64,000 nucleotides of DNA, taken from Fratercula arctica. Lineage: Eukaryota; Chordata; Aves; Charadriiformes; Alcidae. The DNA is taken from assembly GCA_947846985.1 (NCBI GenBank), contig CANTUZ010000004.1, positions 48,948,672-49,012,671 on the forward strand, read 5' to 3'. The notes beneath the pieces were generated by a model. That model made no database searches. It was not told where the DNA came from and saw only the letters and a program-made list of their open reading frames with translations. Below, piece after piece: positions 13,469-27,600 of this stretch (its first letter is position 1; every line of letters starts with the position of its first letter). The position numbers were made by a program, and so were the translations under genes.

Positions 13469-14504
13469 GATCACCAGTGAGCAGAGTAATGATGACAGTA
13501 ATCTCTTTGTCTCTTGAGACAGACATATTAAATAATTCTATGTTTTTTTCCTTCAACACATTTTCCTCTGTCTTTCCTCTCTGCAAAGTAAAGGGAAGGG
13601 TTGGGGATTTTTTTGTATTCCTTTAAATCAGCTTGGGGTATTTCTGTGAATACAGGTATGATCAGCATATCCCTAATAAACCCGTTAGCTCTGCTTATGT
13701 GCAATTTTAGTTCCTTGCACCCTGTTAACGTAGACTCTTAGTGCAGCTGGTGAGTTTTAAAATCATCTTGGAGTGCTTCACTGGACTGAAGAAATAATTA
13801 ATTGAAGGCTCTCAGCACGTGCTAAGTAGCTCGGTTGAGTCTGAAGATCTGAACAATTGCTTTGTTTTTTCCTTTCCTTATCACCATTAGCCATTTTCAC
13901 TGGATAGAGATACAAAATAACTAGCCTTTACAGTGAGCCATTAAACTGTCATTTGGGCAACTGTGCATGAAGAGGCATCAGATAACGGTCAGTGCTGGAG
14001 TAGAACAGGGTTTGTGAATCATAGCTGTCTCCACTGTACTTAAATCACATTCACCACTGGAGCAGTCAAGGGTTTCATTAAAGAGAGAAGCATTCATCTA
14101 GAGAAATATATCCAAAAAATGAGAGTAAATAAAAGCCTTACATTTTTCTCTATTTCTCTTCATGTTTTATTTACCCCAGTGGGGGCTTAACAAGGTAGCA
14201 AATGTAAAGAGCAGTGAGATAACCATGCAGAAGAGGATTCTGAAAATGAACACGCTGGCATTTTAAAAGAGACGTTCCACACTGGGGCAGATTTAGAGGT
14301 TTTTTTATTTACACAGCACTTAGGGGGATGGTGGAGGGGAAGCTGTGAATATATTTCAGTGTGGAAAGTGCAAAACTGACTAAAAAAAATAATCTACCTC
14401 TGCAGAGACATACGTCTGAAAAGAGGAAGTAATTTCTGTTGAGAAATAGGATTTCTCCTCTAGCACTTATAAAACATGTAGAAAATAAAAATAGTCACTT
14501 TCAT

Positions 14505-14622
14505 ATTATTGGTGTTAATTAATTATGTGATGCCGCTTGAAAGGTGCTAATTAGTGCATACACAAAAATTGCAGTCTTTGCTCCCAAAGAGCTTGCAGTT
14601 TAGATAATGAAGGTCTCTGCAA
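14505..14622 (-). mobile_element. Possible MIR-like SINE relic
   Basis: Around 14576-14610 the plus strand reads TCTTTGCTCCCAAAGAGCTT, then GCAGTTTAGATAATGAAGG. This resembles the CCCTGCCCCAAAGAGCTTAC..TCTAAATA part of amniote MIR1-type SINEs. Upstream, GTGCTAATTAGTGCATACAC may correspond to the GTGCTAGGC..TGTACAAACAC part. The left portion is too diverged for a firm boundary, and it also carries TTAATTAATTA homeodomain-type sites. Confidence 0.45.
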
Positions 14623-17600
14623 GTGAGCAAAACCCAGAAGGCACTACAGGGGCTTGGGGAGAGGGGAAGGGGCAGAGGGCCAGGAGGCCACAACAGCACG
14701 ACCATGTGGCTTCCTCACCTTGTCTCTGACACTTATGATCTGAGTCTTTTAATAATGTAAAAAAAAAAAGGCAGGGGGAGGGCAGGGAGGAGGTTGAAAT
14801 GGGGTGACAGAGGAGAAAAGGTTTTGCACGCAGAGGATGAGGGGCAGAGAGCCTGGGTCTGAATTATATGATGGTGAAAGCGCAAAGAGCCTGGGGTAAG
14901 GAGTAAAGCAGAAATGGGTGTACAGCATGCAGGAGACATAAACCTGCCTGAAACCTGCATGCTGAATATAAGTGTACTTTCCTCTGCCATCTTCCTTCTG
15001 CATTTCCTTAGCAAGGTTCCTTTGACTGTCCCCAGCAAAAAGCACCTCGACCCTCTGGGAACAGGCGCAGGACCCCAAAGAGGGAAATCCACGAGCCACT
15101 GCTCCATTGGTGCAAAACAGTAGCTCGTCCTAAGAAATGATGGGGCTGAACCTTCCCTTGCTGCTGCCAGAAAAAGGAGGATAATTAATCCATCCAGCAG
15201 CTCCTTCTCAGAGCAGGTCTCTGCTGCTGCCCCAGCAGCATTGACCAAACTTTCCTCTTTTCTAGTTGGAAGCAGTCATCAACTGCCCCTAATCTGCTTG
15301 TCAGGGAAGAGGGATCCTCTCACCCTCTGCAGCAGCCCATCATTTCCCCTCCTCAGGGAACCCAGCCCTGTTACCACTGCTCTGCAAGGGGAGGGGAGGG
15401 GAAGATGCTCTGCGTGTCCTTTCTCCCCGTGCAGGCATAACAGGTGGCAAGATTTATCCTTGGGGCCTCACATTCAGCCCTCTCTAATCTAATTACCAGA
15501 TGCTGGGCTTTATTCAGCAGTCTCTTAAGTACCTATAAACTGAAGGCCAGAAATCACACCACAAACCTCTTCTGAGCCACTTGGACCACGTCCTTTGTGG
15601 CCTTGTGTTGTCACTGCTGCAAGATGGTTGCAAAATGCTGCTGAATTCAGGAGCTTCACTCAGCTTTGCGTAGCTTTGAAGGAGTCAAACTCACAAGAAA
15701 AGTCAGGCCCTGAGGTTTAATGGCATCTCAGTCACTTTGAGACTTGGCTCTCCAGGCTTCACGGACATATGAGTTTGGGGTCTAATTCTCCACTGTCATG
15801 GAGCGACTGAAAATACTGAATAGTTCAACCAAAACCCTGGATTTGCAAAAATATGTTGATTCAAATCCAAATATTACCTTTGTTGCTTAGTTCTGTGTCT
15901 GCATAGGTTCCCCTGCATCCAGCCAGCCTCAGTGTTCAACATATAAACTATATGGTCATCTTTAAAGGGTTTTTTTTCTGTGTGATCACCGCCACATGCC
16001 TACCTGCCTGCCAGCACACCCTGTGGGTAGCAGTGCTGCAGCTGACCACCTCTCTTATTGCATTTTGTTCCTGAGCACAGTTTTGCTCGTGCTGCGTTCA
16101 TCATTGGCGTACGGGATGATCGTCATGCATCGCGCTGGGCAGGGAGAAGCTGCAGGCAGGCACAGGTCGGATGAAACTGTGGTGGAAGGTCTGGCCCATC
16201 GCACAGGGATCCTGGGTCCAGCAGCAAAGCCTGGCTGAAATCTGGGCAATGATGCAACTGTGCTCGCAGACCCACTTACAGAATCTGGGTCTGCACATTT
16301 GTGATGCCACAAGCGTGGCATCCTCTGACATGGAAAACGTGGCCATGGCTGGGGTGGGCCCAATAACTGCACACTTGAGCTCGGGCAGTCTGGGGGAGGT
16401 GAGTGGCTTCCTCTGAGCTTTGGCTTTCCTTTGAAACAAAAGAAAAAAACCCCTTCAAGGTCTGTTTTTTACTTAAGAACTAAGGCAAGTCAAGGATATA
16501 ATTTCTAAAAATTAACACCAGAGGCAATCTAAGCAGTAATCTAATCAGGGAAAATTTCTATTGTACTTGGAGCTGAAACTCCCTGGACTTTAAGGACAAA
16601 ACCCCCATGGCTGCAAGCTGAGCCGAAAATTTCACCCTGAAACTAGGATTTCTTGTTGCCTCATCTTCTTGCATCAAATGTTGTCAGGTAACGTGTTCCT
16701 TTCTGTTCCAGTGCATAGCCCTAATTCTACTCTGCAGCGTTTCAGGGCTCTAACATTGTAAAATGTAGGTTCAAACATGATCTTTTTCCATAGGAATGTG
16801 TTAAACAGGCCATGAAAAGCCAGCATGATCAAAAGATGTTCTACAAAGTATTGATATTTCACTGCTTCTTACCTTGAGCTTCTCCAGTAATTCACCATAT
16901 CAGAAATACAATATTTGTAAGTTCTTTTTCATAAAGGTCTTTATGGGTTTGGAAATTTAAACACCGCGAAGCTGAAGTTGAATTGGAAACCAAAAGTCTC
17001 TAAGCTTGTACATCTTAGAAAAAAAAAATTCAATTAAGTGGGATTTTAGCTGTTTCAATAAAATTGGACTCTCCCTTTTCAAGATAAGGGTCCTATAGAG
17101 CTGAAGCAACCTTTATGTGGCAGGAATATCCACTTCTACTAAACGTATAATCCTAGCTCAGGATACAATACACACAACAGGAAATCAATGTATAGCAGAA
17201 TCAATTTGAAAATATAAAATAAACTAATATATGAGTGGAAAATTGACTTCCTATGGATTAAAAGCAGCACAAATGGTAGAAAAATCTGGCTTTTTAACAG
17301 GATGAGGTGGGTGGTAATAATAATGCAACTGATTAACTAGCGGGACTCAAGCTGCTGTGTGTGCACATAGATTTTTTTTCTTTGGTAAAAGGATTCAAAG
17401 AGGAAATAATTTATTGGTGCACTTTGCTCAGTGTTTGTCATTGAAAGGATGCAAAGTGTGTACAGCACCGTGAAAAAAGGGGAAAAGTAAAAGATATGGA
17501 ATGTATTATTTAAAATATCAGCACCATAAACAGTGTAGGATTACTGCAGCAATCCCATTATAGCTGTGGGGATATATAAATGTTTCCATTATGATTATCA

Positions 17601-20600
17601 TTGAGGAGTTTATAACTCAGCCATTGAGATTTTTATTTTTTTAAGGGAATTTAATGATTGTGTAATGTGCTGTACTGACATTCTGGAAACTGTAAGTCTC
17701 TTATTTGCTGCCAGAACAGATACAATCGTACACAGAAGGAAAGCAGCCCCCGGGTTGCCCAGTGCCATCCTCAGTCCTGCTATCAGCAGGTCTTTCTACA
17801 TCTGATGCTTCAGGCCTTTTTTGATCATTGATACCTCCCTGGTGATTGCTCTTAGGGAAGACAAAGTGGGGACAAAATAGATTGAGACTAGAAAGCTATT
17901 CAACATAGGCTGTAGGCATGAATGTTAGGTTCCTCCATTTTTGACTCAATACAGATTGACACTATAAACCCCACTTTTAGGAAAAATTACTGTGTTTGAT
18001 CACAGGATGGAGAAAAAGAGCACTCATCTTTCCTGAGGCTGAGCTGGTGTTTGGAGCAGCCCATGCATTATTGTGTGCCCCTGGACGATGCCTGTTGACT
18101 TCTGGGGACCCAAAAGGAGGTATCCAAGCTACTGCAGGTACAAGATTAGAGCCTAATTAGGATAACACAACATATCTGTGGACTGCCTGGTACAATGAAA
18201 CTCAGTTATGAATTCTCCATATCTGCCAGTTTCACTGGGGAACATTAAATCTGTACACCTCTACTTGACACACAGTCAGCATTAATCTGTCGTGGATGTA
18301 GCTATGATATAGACAGTGGGGCTGTATAGCGACATGGCTTCTCTCCCATCACATGACTGAGAATACACAAATGAAGTGGGGCTTGGATCCAACTTGAGTT
18401 ATGTCCTCTTTGGAATACGGGACCAATGCTGAGCGTCAGAAGATCAGAACTCCTCATACAGATTGCATACAAAAAGCATCTGGACTCAGGTCATAAACTG
18501 GAGTGTCTCACATGGTAAATTAATATGAAAGTCCATTATCATTATGGTTCTTACAGGAGTAAAGTGGAATACTGTTATTTTAAAATCCTTCAACTCTCTG
18601 CATTTTTCTTTTATTTCTCATCTCACAAGAAGGACTTGTGAGCAACATAGAGCAGAGGTGGAAGGGGAAGGGAAGCAGATTGCTAGCACTGGACCAGTCC
18701 ATTTGGATGGAGCTTCGTGAGTTAGAGAAGTTAGACGATGTATGGACATGCAACTTTACTTCCTGATCCTGGGCTTAGTCATTAAAAGGTGTGTTTGTGC
18801 AAAGTCACAGACTAGGTCAGAGTAGCACCCAGCAGACTACTGGGCTATTATTAACTAAATGTAGTTGTGCTGTGAATAGATCTTTTCTTTAATCTTTGTG
18901 TAAACTTCCCACTGATGGGTATGGGAAATCTGCTGTGCATGGAGTGAAGGGGTGTTATTTTAGATTAACATCTGATATCATTTAAACTAGAATTCATTCC
19001 TCTCCTCAGAATGGATTTGGCACCTCTGACCTAAGTTCCATGTCCTGAGAGCTATAGAAAATAATAGACAGACAGCGCACGGGTCTTGCCGTCTAGAAGG
19101 GGTGTTATTGGGTAAGAGTACTTTAGGTTGTTGGAATGGTTATTCTTTAGTGCTAGATTTATTCCGTTGCCTACACCTCAGGTAACAAACAGCTACTCCT
19201 TTAAACTGATCTTGGCATCAAGAAGAAAGTAGTCCAGATTTTTCTTTGCAACATAAACATCCACAGCTGTCAATGATCAAGAAAGTGCCTTGCAATCTGT
19301 ATTCGCTACAACCGGCAGATCATTTTGTACTCAGTAATTCCTGGGCACTTTTCACTTTGCTTTATAAGGGTAGAGGTATCTCTGAAAAAAAATGCATACC
19401 TAGAGAATATATATATTTTTAATGAAGACTAAATCTGCTAAACCTTCCAATTGAGAAGTGATGAAAACCCAGCTTGGTATCTTAAACAAGTCAGATAACC
19501 AAAAAAACAGTAGAGACTTTTAACACCTTATTAGCTGCATTAAGAATTGTTACTGCAATTGATGTTACCAGGATATGTGATGTATTCACATAATGAACTG
19601 CTTTTCAGCCATCCTGAGATGTCTCATATGTCAGTCTGGAGGCTGCGATTCTCCAAACAGATAGGAGTAATGAAGGTGTGTCTAGCACTAACTGAGCATG
19701 GAGTGCATTTTAAAAAATGAAAACAATAATCATGCTAAATAGAACTGTTGGGTGAAACCATTAGTATCTATCAGATGAGCTGTAGAAGCACTGACAGAAA
19801 TAGTTTAATATATTGTCAAGAGTGGTTCCTAAAGTGTTTCAACCCTGTAGGGTCTGAGAGGCTTCAGAAAGCTGGCTGAGCCTTTTATCACTCTCCTGAC
19901 ATCCAGTTCTTTCTCAGGGACAACAAAGTTTAGGATATAGGAATGCCACCCAAACGGCTCTGAATGGCTTGAGGACTTAGCTGTTCCAGCTCCAAGACAG
20001 CTTCTTGTACCTACAGGGGCTAAACAGGTCCCCACATCCTCCATGCACAGCCTGCGTTGGCCATACTGCCTCGTGCCTTCTGCAGCCTTTGAGCACGGGG
20101 AGACAGCTCTGTCTTGTCTGTCGTGTGAAACCTTAGCTAAAGAGCAGAGAAAACTTGGAAATAGCACTGCAGGAAAAACTTGGAGATATTCTTCATTCCT
20201 GAGAACAGCTTCTAGCAGCACTGAAACCTACCTCCTCCCCTCACATCAGCGACAGTTTATGCCTACATTCTCCCTCGTTTTCCATAAGAGGTGGGTGATT
20301 AAATTTATTATAGGCAAGGAGCTATGTTGAGGAACACAGACCTCGTTGCAACGAAGGCTTGTGTGGAAATTTATTTTACAGTCACACTGCTAAAAATCAC
20401 TATTTCAAGTGTTGATACTGAGCAGGAATGAATGTTTTGAAGAGGCTCATACATAATGAATATTAATAAAGCCTGAGCTGAGATCTTGGCTGACAGACGA
20501 CCAGCTCCACTTCATCCATTGTGCTGCAACATGTTCTCGAGCCTCGCTTTATCAGCCATAAAAGTCAGCTTGCCTAAACCTTGTGTTAGCATAAGTTGCA

Positions 20601-21454
20601 GCATTGGATGCATGAGGCATAGGAGAGCGGAGCTCCTGAAAGTCATAGCGCTACACTGTAGGTGGGTTTTGTTGTGTGGCTCCCAGCCTGTTTCCCACTC
20701 ATCAAATGGCTCTCTGGAAACACCTGGTGAAATATGTACGGACCCTGCACTGTGTTAGATGAGAAAAATATTGTTGTAGCAGGACATGCTGCTTCTACGT
20801 CTTGCTGGTGGGTACAAAGTAGAGACAGATCTTGACGAGGAGATAGATGTTTGATAGTAGAATGTCCTGTAGGGTTTAATCATCACAGCACAAATGGTGC
20901 AATGAGTCCTTTAAAGCCACAAAGGAGATCCACACCTTGACCTGACCGCTGATGTGAATGGCAGTGTCTAGGGTCCCGGTCTGGAGGAATGGGGACAATT
21001 CGAGAAGAGCTGGAAGGATCAGATCAGCAACTGCAAAAGCAAGCAGCAGCAACAGAATAAAGAGGAGGGATTAGTGAAGGATTTTTAGAGGAGGGATAGC
21101 CAGAATAAAAATCCCATCAAATGCTTTTAAAGTGTTTGTCCGTTATTCCTGCATTGCATTTAAATGGTTAAACACGCAGGGATTATAGGGTGTTGGGCCA
21201 GGGAATGAAATACTAATGTAAATAAAAGCTTGCTGGGCTCATAGGAGTCTTTGAACAGGGTCTGATGGGACCAGCTGAGCAGAAGCCCTTAAAGCATATT
21301 TTTAAATTCAGCACAATCCAGAGGTTGAGTTAAACACATTGTGAAACGGTTTCTGAAGAGGAAACAATATGCAGGTTCGCTCTTGAATGAATGGGAGCAG
21401 AGGAATATTATTACTGTATTTATTCCAACCTTTATATGTTTGTAGCCTAATGTG
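14623..21454. other. Unique non-coding DNA with GC-richer patches
   Basis: GC-richer patches at 14640-15480 and 15990-16420 support longer chance ORFs (up to 171 codons). The stretch 17500-17700 is AT-rich with ATTATGATTATCATTGAGG-like sequence and may be another regulatory element. Near 18795-18835, GCAAAGTCACAGACTAGGTC is a weak MIR-like trace. Confidence 0.55.
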
Positions 21455-21610
21455 TACACACTATTAGTATTTATTTGTATTACAGTAGCCCATAGCTACT
21501 GCTGTCATGCACTAGGAGCCTACTTTGCTGGCCACTGTACAAACCTATAATGAAAAGAAAATCCTGCTTTATAGAGTTTATATCAGCAGATGATTTGTAA
21601 ATATATTGTT
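21455..21610 (-). mobile_element. Ancient MIR-like SINE relic (amniote MIR1_Amn type)
   Basis: The plus strand contains TTTGTATTACAGTAGCCCAT, then GCACTAGGAGCCTACTTTGC, TGGCCACTGTACAAACCTAT and CTGCTTTATAGAGTTTATAT. This follows the order of a SINE common in reptile genomes (ATTACAGTAGC...TGTGCTAGGC..CTGTACAAAC...CCAAAGAGCTTACA) read from its 3' side. The tRNA-like head would lie to the right and is not recognisable. The assignment is from memory of the consensus. Confidence 0.6.
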
Positions 21611-24600
21611 ACTATCAGTGCTTTATAGTAGTATGGTTATAAGCAGTTACAGAAATTTCTATGAAGAAAAGAAATAAGTCTTAGTACAAGTTGGCATTCA
21701 TCCATGAAGATTTAGTTACCTAATTTATAAACATTTAGTAAATATGAATTAATCTTGACATGGTGGATTTTGTGCTGAATTAAATAACCATACTTACAGT
21801 CTATAATGCGCTTGGACAATAGGTAAATTAGTCCGTCATTAAAAAATCATGAAGGAAAATGCATAATCTGCAGCAATGCCCAGAGGAAAAATTATAGTTA
21901 TTTGCAATAAAAACACTACTGTAAGCAAATTTGTGGAGGTTGTTTTTTAGTTTGTTTGTGGTTTTGTGGTGTTTTTTTTCAAACAATGTTATGGATTTTC
22001 ATGAAATTTCCAGTTGAGAGTATTAACTAAATACTCAGGGTTTAATTGGAAATCAGAGGTAGAAGAACTGTAAATCTTTCAGTCATTTGTCTGCACCGCC
22101 TGCTTCTCAGCAGCAGACAAAACAGTATGTGCTTTTACATCTGATTAATGCTAACGAAAGCCGTGATTAAAACATCCTTGAATTCTTCTGTCATACAGCA
22201 CAATTTAAAATTGTGAATTATCCTTCAAAACAGCACAAGTGGTGCAGTTGCACATTAGCATAACAGCAAACCTTATTTACACAAGCACAAATGTTGTGTA
22301 AATTGGCCTTTAAGTGGGTTTTAAGTGGCAATCACTTGGTAGGTGTTTTCAGAACTGCTAAATAAAAAAAAATAGCTATGGTGCAATATTTTACAAATGA
22401 ATACTTTTAATGGGCCTATTTTCAATTGAATTGACTATTAAAACAATGAAGGCAGAAAATGACAACAGTTATTTAATCTGGGATGCAATATAAATACTGG
22501 AACATTTTTGAATTGTTCAGCATCTTGCAGCAGAAAGTATTTGTGAAAGTCAAGTGGTTATTAAGCTTATGAACTCCCTGCTTTGCGTTTCTATCGTGTG
22601 CAGCCATAAGCTTGGGGACACACGCAGGTAAAGGGCAACAGAAATTCAAACCGAGAGAGTCTGGGTTTATATTTTTCACAGAGCATAGACAGGACTGCTT
22701 TATTACTCCTCATGCTGAGCAGTTACTCTCAGCAGCTTCAGAGGGAAGGGCCTCCGTTGCAGAAACTCTGCAGCTCCGCTCCTTGCAGCTGCCCTGCTGG
22801 ACCTGAGCCCTTCAGGACATGGATCATGCCTTCCTAAAAAACCCCAGTCACACTGCTGGTCATTACTATTCTTTATAATGTTATCATTAGGATGGCAAGA
22901 GAGAGGTTTTCCTCCCCAATCTTACTTGAGCACTGCATTTTTTTTTGTTTGTAGGAGTGTCTTAAATGCTGTACCAAAATCCAGGCCATGGTCTAGGGAG
23001 AGCTACAAACATGGACCTGAAGATGGTCCCTGTCCTAAAGAAATGTCTCTCACTGTCAGTCCCATCTCTGTGCCCTAGAACATGTCCTGGGTGACAGACA
23101 TGACGCTGATAGATGACAGCAAAACCCCAGGTGTGGCCCTGTGCAGTCCATCGGCAAGTGTGCAATAATGGTAAGGATGCTAGAGGTCAGCAGAGGGATA
23201 TGAGTTTATATTGGTTTATGGATTTTATTTGTTGTGGTGAATAGATATGTGGTACATGGATTGCCAGGTCAGACTGTTTTGCCGGTGGTGAAGCAGGTCA
23301 GTTAATATTTTTGGCCATCCTCTGACTCAAGCCTTTCATAGTAGCCTAGTTTTTTAATTTTTGTGGTAAAGTGGAGACTCAAGGAAATTAGAATAGAATA
23401 GAATAGAATAGAATAGAATAGAATAGTTCATTTGGAAGGACCTACAACAATCATCTAGTTCAAATATCCATTGGAAAATGCGTGAGGGTACAAGATGACA
23501 CAAAGAGAGACAAGCTGTATTGCAAAGCCTGCCACAGCTGGGCAAAGTAAGCAAACATCGTTTAACATAATTCCTGGTGTTTAATCTACATTTTTATCTA
23601 AAATACTACTGTTTTAAAGAAACTTTTCTTGCAAGAAGCTGGTTGGTCCCAGGACACAAGACAGAGTTTTGTTTCCCAGAGGAAAAAACCTGTCTGTCCT
23701 GAACCGCAACCAGAAACTCAGTGGTGATTAATGATTAATACACCAGAAATCATAATTTGGTACCAAGTCAGAGAGTAAAGTGATTCTACCTGGAGAGAGA
23801 GGAAAAAGCTGCAGTTGAACAGTAGTGAGCATGGCTGATGCAGAGAGCAGGTCCCCAGCTTCTCTGAGGGATGTGGTGTGTGTGTGCTTCTTGGATGTAC
23901 GTAAGGAATTTCTCCTGGGCCAGAATGGGGCTTAACTGTCTCAGAATTGAGATTTTTTTGCCTTTAATTTTGGACTGAATTGTGTAAATAAATGCTGATT
24001 AGCTACGTCATATGTTGAAGCATTTCACAACAAAGAGCATGGGCAAACAGCTCAGAATGGAGAACTCTCTTGATGGAGCAGTGGTCAACACTGGATGGTA
24101 TCTTAAGCAGCAAATTGAAACTGGATCCATTTGCACTTTGAATTCAGATGAAGAAGGAAGTATTTGAAAACTACTATCAAGTATCTGATATCAAATGTAA
24201 AGAAGAGGATGAAAAAACCAAATTTTTAACAGAGGACGTGCCATTTTCTTTTCCTTTTCAAACAGCAGTTCTGTCTGTTTACTCTGGATCAGCCATTGGA
24301 ATTACACAAGCCTAAAACTTGCGTGAAATCAGAAACATGATTGTCTTAGGCTTCATTCTCTGCGCTGAAGGAACAGGCAGCTCGCAATCAGCCCTGCTAC
24401 ATAAAACCTGTTTACCAGATTGATGTTTAGAGGTTTTACGCTGTTGTATTCAAGTTAATATTTCAGCTGATTCTAATCTGCTTGGATTCATATCCCTAGT
24501 GGTTTCTCGCAGATGAAGGATTTGAATGAATCAGGCGCTAATCAGTCCCTGATAAGATTTGGTGATGTTTGTCCTATGTTTGGCATTATGCCTTCTTTTT

Positions 24601-27600
24601 GTTTGTAACCTGTGCTTTTATAATCGGTTGTCTCTTTTTTAAAATTTTATTTACAGCCTTCACTTTCTCTTCTGTTTCTCCCTTAGTGCCATCAAGACTT
24701 GCACTAATAGTTATTTAGATTCACTTAATCCTAGGACATAGGCACATGCTAATTTCTGATGTGGTGGTTTCAGACTTACCATCCATCAGCTGATCAGTTC
24801 TCCCTCTGCTCCAAGAAGTTTTAACTTTCAGTGTGAGTGCTCTTAACATTATTTTAATGTAAAGTCAACCATTGCAGACCACTTTTATTCTAGCAATGTA
24901 ATATTCACTTGTCCTTCATTATTCCCTCCGTAATGTGCTACTTTATGTTCATTCTGGACTCAACATGTCTAAATTTTAAACATATTATTTTCTTAGTGTT
25001 CAGACATATTGACAATTTCTAAGTTAAAAAAGGCTCACCCTTAGCAAAATAGTAGTTTTTGCGCTGACATTGTGGAAAATTGATTGCTCCTAAGTAAAAA
25101 CAATTACTTTGTCAAATGTAAAATGAGATGAAGGGGTAAAGTGATGATATTTTTACTTGGAGCTCTGGGAAACAAAGCTGGAAAATGTAGCACAGCTCCA
25201 GTTTTGCAGTAGAACAGGATAAAGCCAATGCAGGTGCTGTGCAGGCAACCTGCCTCTATTCTGCACAGTTCTAATTAGTGAGAACTAGTTCACTGCTAAT
25301 ACCTTGAATTTGCATTTTGCTTTGGGGACCTGCACATCTTGGATATGTTTTCTTAGGCTGTTAACATATTGGAGGGTAGTGTGGGAAGGACCTCCTGGTC
25401 CTCGTTTGAAGCTTTGAATGCTCTCCTCATGGCATGTGGCTGATTTGTGAACTTTTCAGTTAATATTGCCTTTTTTATATGTACTAAGAGATCATTAACC
25501 TGTGTGGTTTTGATATTGGAATCATCCAGCCTTCCACAGAATTGGGTCGCCTGTTTGAGCTTGTGAGTTTATCATTTGATGATGTTATTGCAGTAACCAG
25601 ATCTCTGCTGTCACTCAAATTGCAAGAGTTTTTATGATCACAGACTATAGGATCCTATGTGCCGTACCCAGCTTTGTCCAGCCAGTCTTGGGGTGGAAGC
25701 TACACAGTAACTGAAATTCTTTGCTCATTTTGTGCTGTCCATACTTTCATGCCCGGCCACAAAGCAGCTTGACCTCTGGGGAATCACCTGGACTGAAACC
25801 ACAGAAAGAGAAATGAGGACACTAAAGCACCAAGTGAAAGAAAGCAAAGATGACAGTAATACTCTAACCTGCCCAGTGAATACAGAAAAAGGAAGAACCT
25901 GAAGTATTTTCTTGTACTCCATGCAGTTCTGTTTTGAAAAGTATATGGCTTGAAATTCAGCTGCCCTCCATGACTTCCAGGTCAGAATTTACAAATCAAA
26001 ATATGACTTTTCTAACTTCAGAGCTGTTTACTCCACTATGGAACTCAAACCCATGCTTTCAGCTCTTTTTTGTGCTCAAATATCTCAGTAAGGAAGATGA
26101 TGCAGACTGATCACTGACTATTTTGCCGGTGACACAGAAGACAGACACAATTCAGCTTGATGTGTTGCATCTTCACTGGCCCTGCCATGCTAAGAGAAGT
26201 AGCAGGTCGTTTGGACCATATGATGAAATCTGTTCTCTCCCTGATGAATATCTGTGACTGTGAATTGGTCACAAGCGTATCCATGTTTGATGTCAGCTGT
26301 ACTCCTTGCATTGCTTACCAGCAATATAAATGTTGCACGTCCTTGCCCTTCTGTCATTCAGGAGAGGAGGCGGGACAACATCTTGCCTTCCTCATACAGC
26401 CAAAGATGCTAAGTTCAGCAGTCACTCATTGCTATAAATTCAGAAAGGGAAAGGCACTGATTGTACACTGAGCCGGACCAGAGAATACCTAAGGACATTA
26501 GGGACAATAAAGAAGGCTGCACTTCTGGTTGCAGTTACACGAATGTCTGATAATGCTCTAAGAAACTGAAGCAGATCCATTTGGCTAATGGTTTTTAATG
26601 TCTGCACATGCATATAGCATGAGAATGTCAAAATCCCCACCTGGATGCTGCGTGCAGCAAGCTTAGCCTCCAAAAGCAATGAAAGAGGATCCTCTCTGAA
26701 GCATATCAAAGTCAACGAGGTCATATAGTCTTTATCATAAACTATCATAAATAAGTGTTCTTTCTGAAATCCTTTAGATTCCCTTCTCTGACTTTTCCCA
26801 CTTGAGGGTTATTCCCAAGTCTCACACCTCTGATGGTAAATTTCTTCTAATTTTCAATTTAAATTTATTTATGGCCAATTTGCATTTTATTATTTGAATA
26901 TTATTTATTCATATGCATTTTGCTTTTGTGCCAACTTTACCCTTTAGCTTAAATAGATTTTCTACCTGCTGGAGAAGATGCTCCTTTGATGTATTTATGG
27001 GGAGAACTATATCACATATCAGCCTTCATTTTGCTAGGCTAAGCAAGCAAAGCTTTCTTAAAAAGAAAGGCCTGCATTTCTCAAGATAGCTTCATAACTT
27101 TTCTCTGCCTCAGTTCAGTGTGAACTCATCTTTCCTGGATGTGGTTTTAGGAACCATATTCCTTTTTTAACATAAAGTCTGGTGCTGGGTCCATGCATCC
27201 AATATTTCCTCAGTTCTGCTTAAAAATATGTTGTCTGATGCAGACTAGAATCATACTTGCTTTGATCAGCAAATCATAAGAGCTGGCATGGGCACTTGCA
27301 CTGTCAATCATGCTGTGACTAATTTTCCTTTGGGTCTTTCACCTCCTGCTTTGATTCCATCTGAGGACCTTCCTCTTGGTAGCAGAAATTCTTGATCACA
27401 ACATCGTATTTTGCACTGTTCCAGGCAGTCTCTGTATGATATTCCAGACCACCTCCATGTGAACAGTTTTCCTAACTTTGTGTCAGCAGCAAACTTTTAC
27501 CATATTGGCTGAGTCTATGAATGAAATCCAAGAGCCAATAAAGGACTTGGGTATTTATGCTTAGATGTTGCAGTGTCTAAAAGTTTAGGTGTCCAGCCCT

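Larger units (their letters stand above)
9191..14504. other. Unique non-coding DNA
   Basis: AT-rich, with scattered open frames below 110 codons. It contains the 21-bp duplication at 12341 and the CA repeat at 13434. I see no exon with convincing splice sites and a recognisable product. Confidence 0.6.

Noticed and set aside
14733..15248. 171-codon minus-strand open frame
   Set aside because: It lies in a GC-richer patch with open frames on both strands, begins without ATG, ends in a low-complexity F/P-rich tail and has no recognisable product.
18795..18835. MIR-like GCAAAGTCACAGACTAGGTC trace
   Set aside because: Too short and diverged to separate from chance without an alignment score.
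19829..20221. 130-codon minus-strand frame
   Set aside because: No recognisable similarity, no promoter or splice context; consistent with chance.
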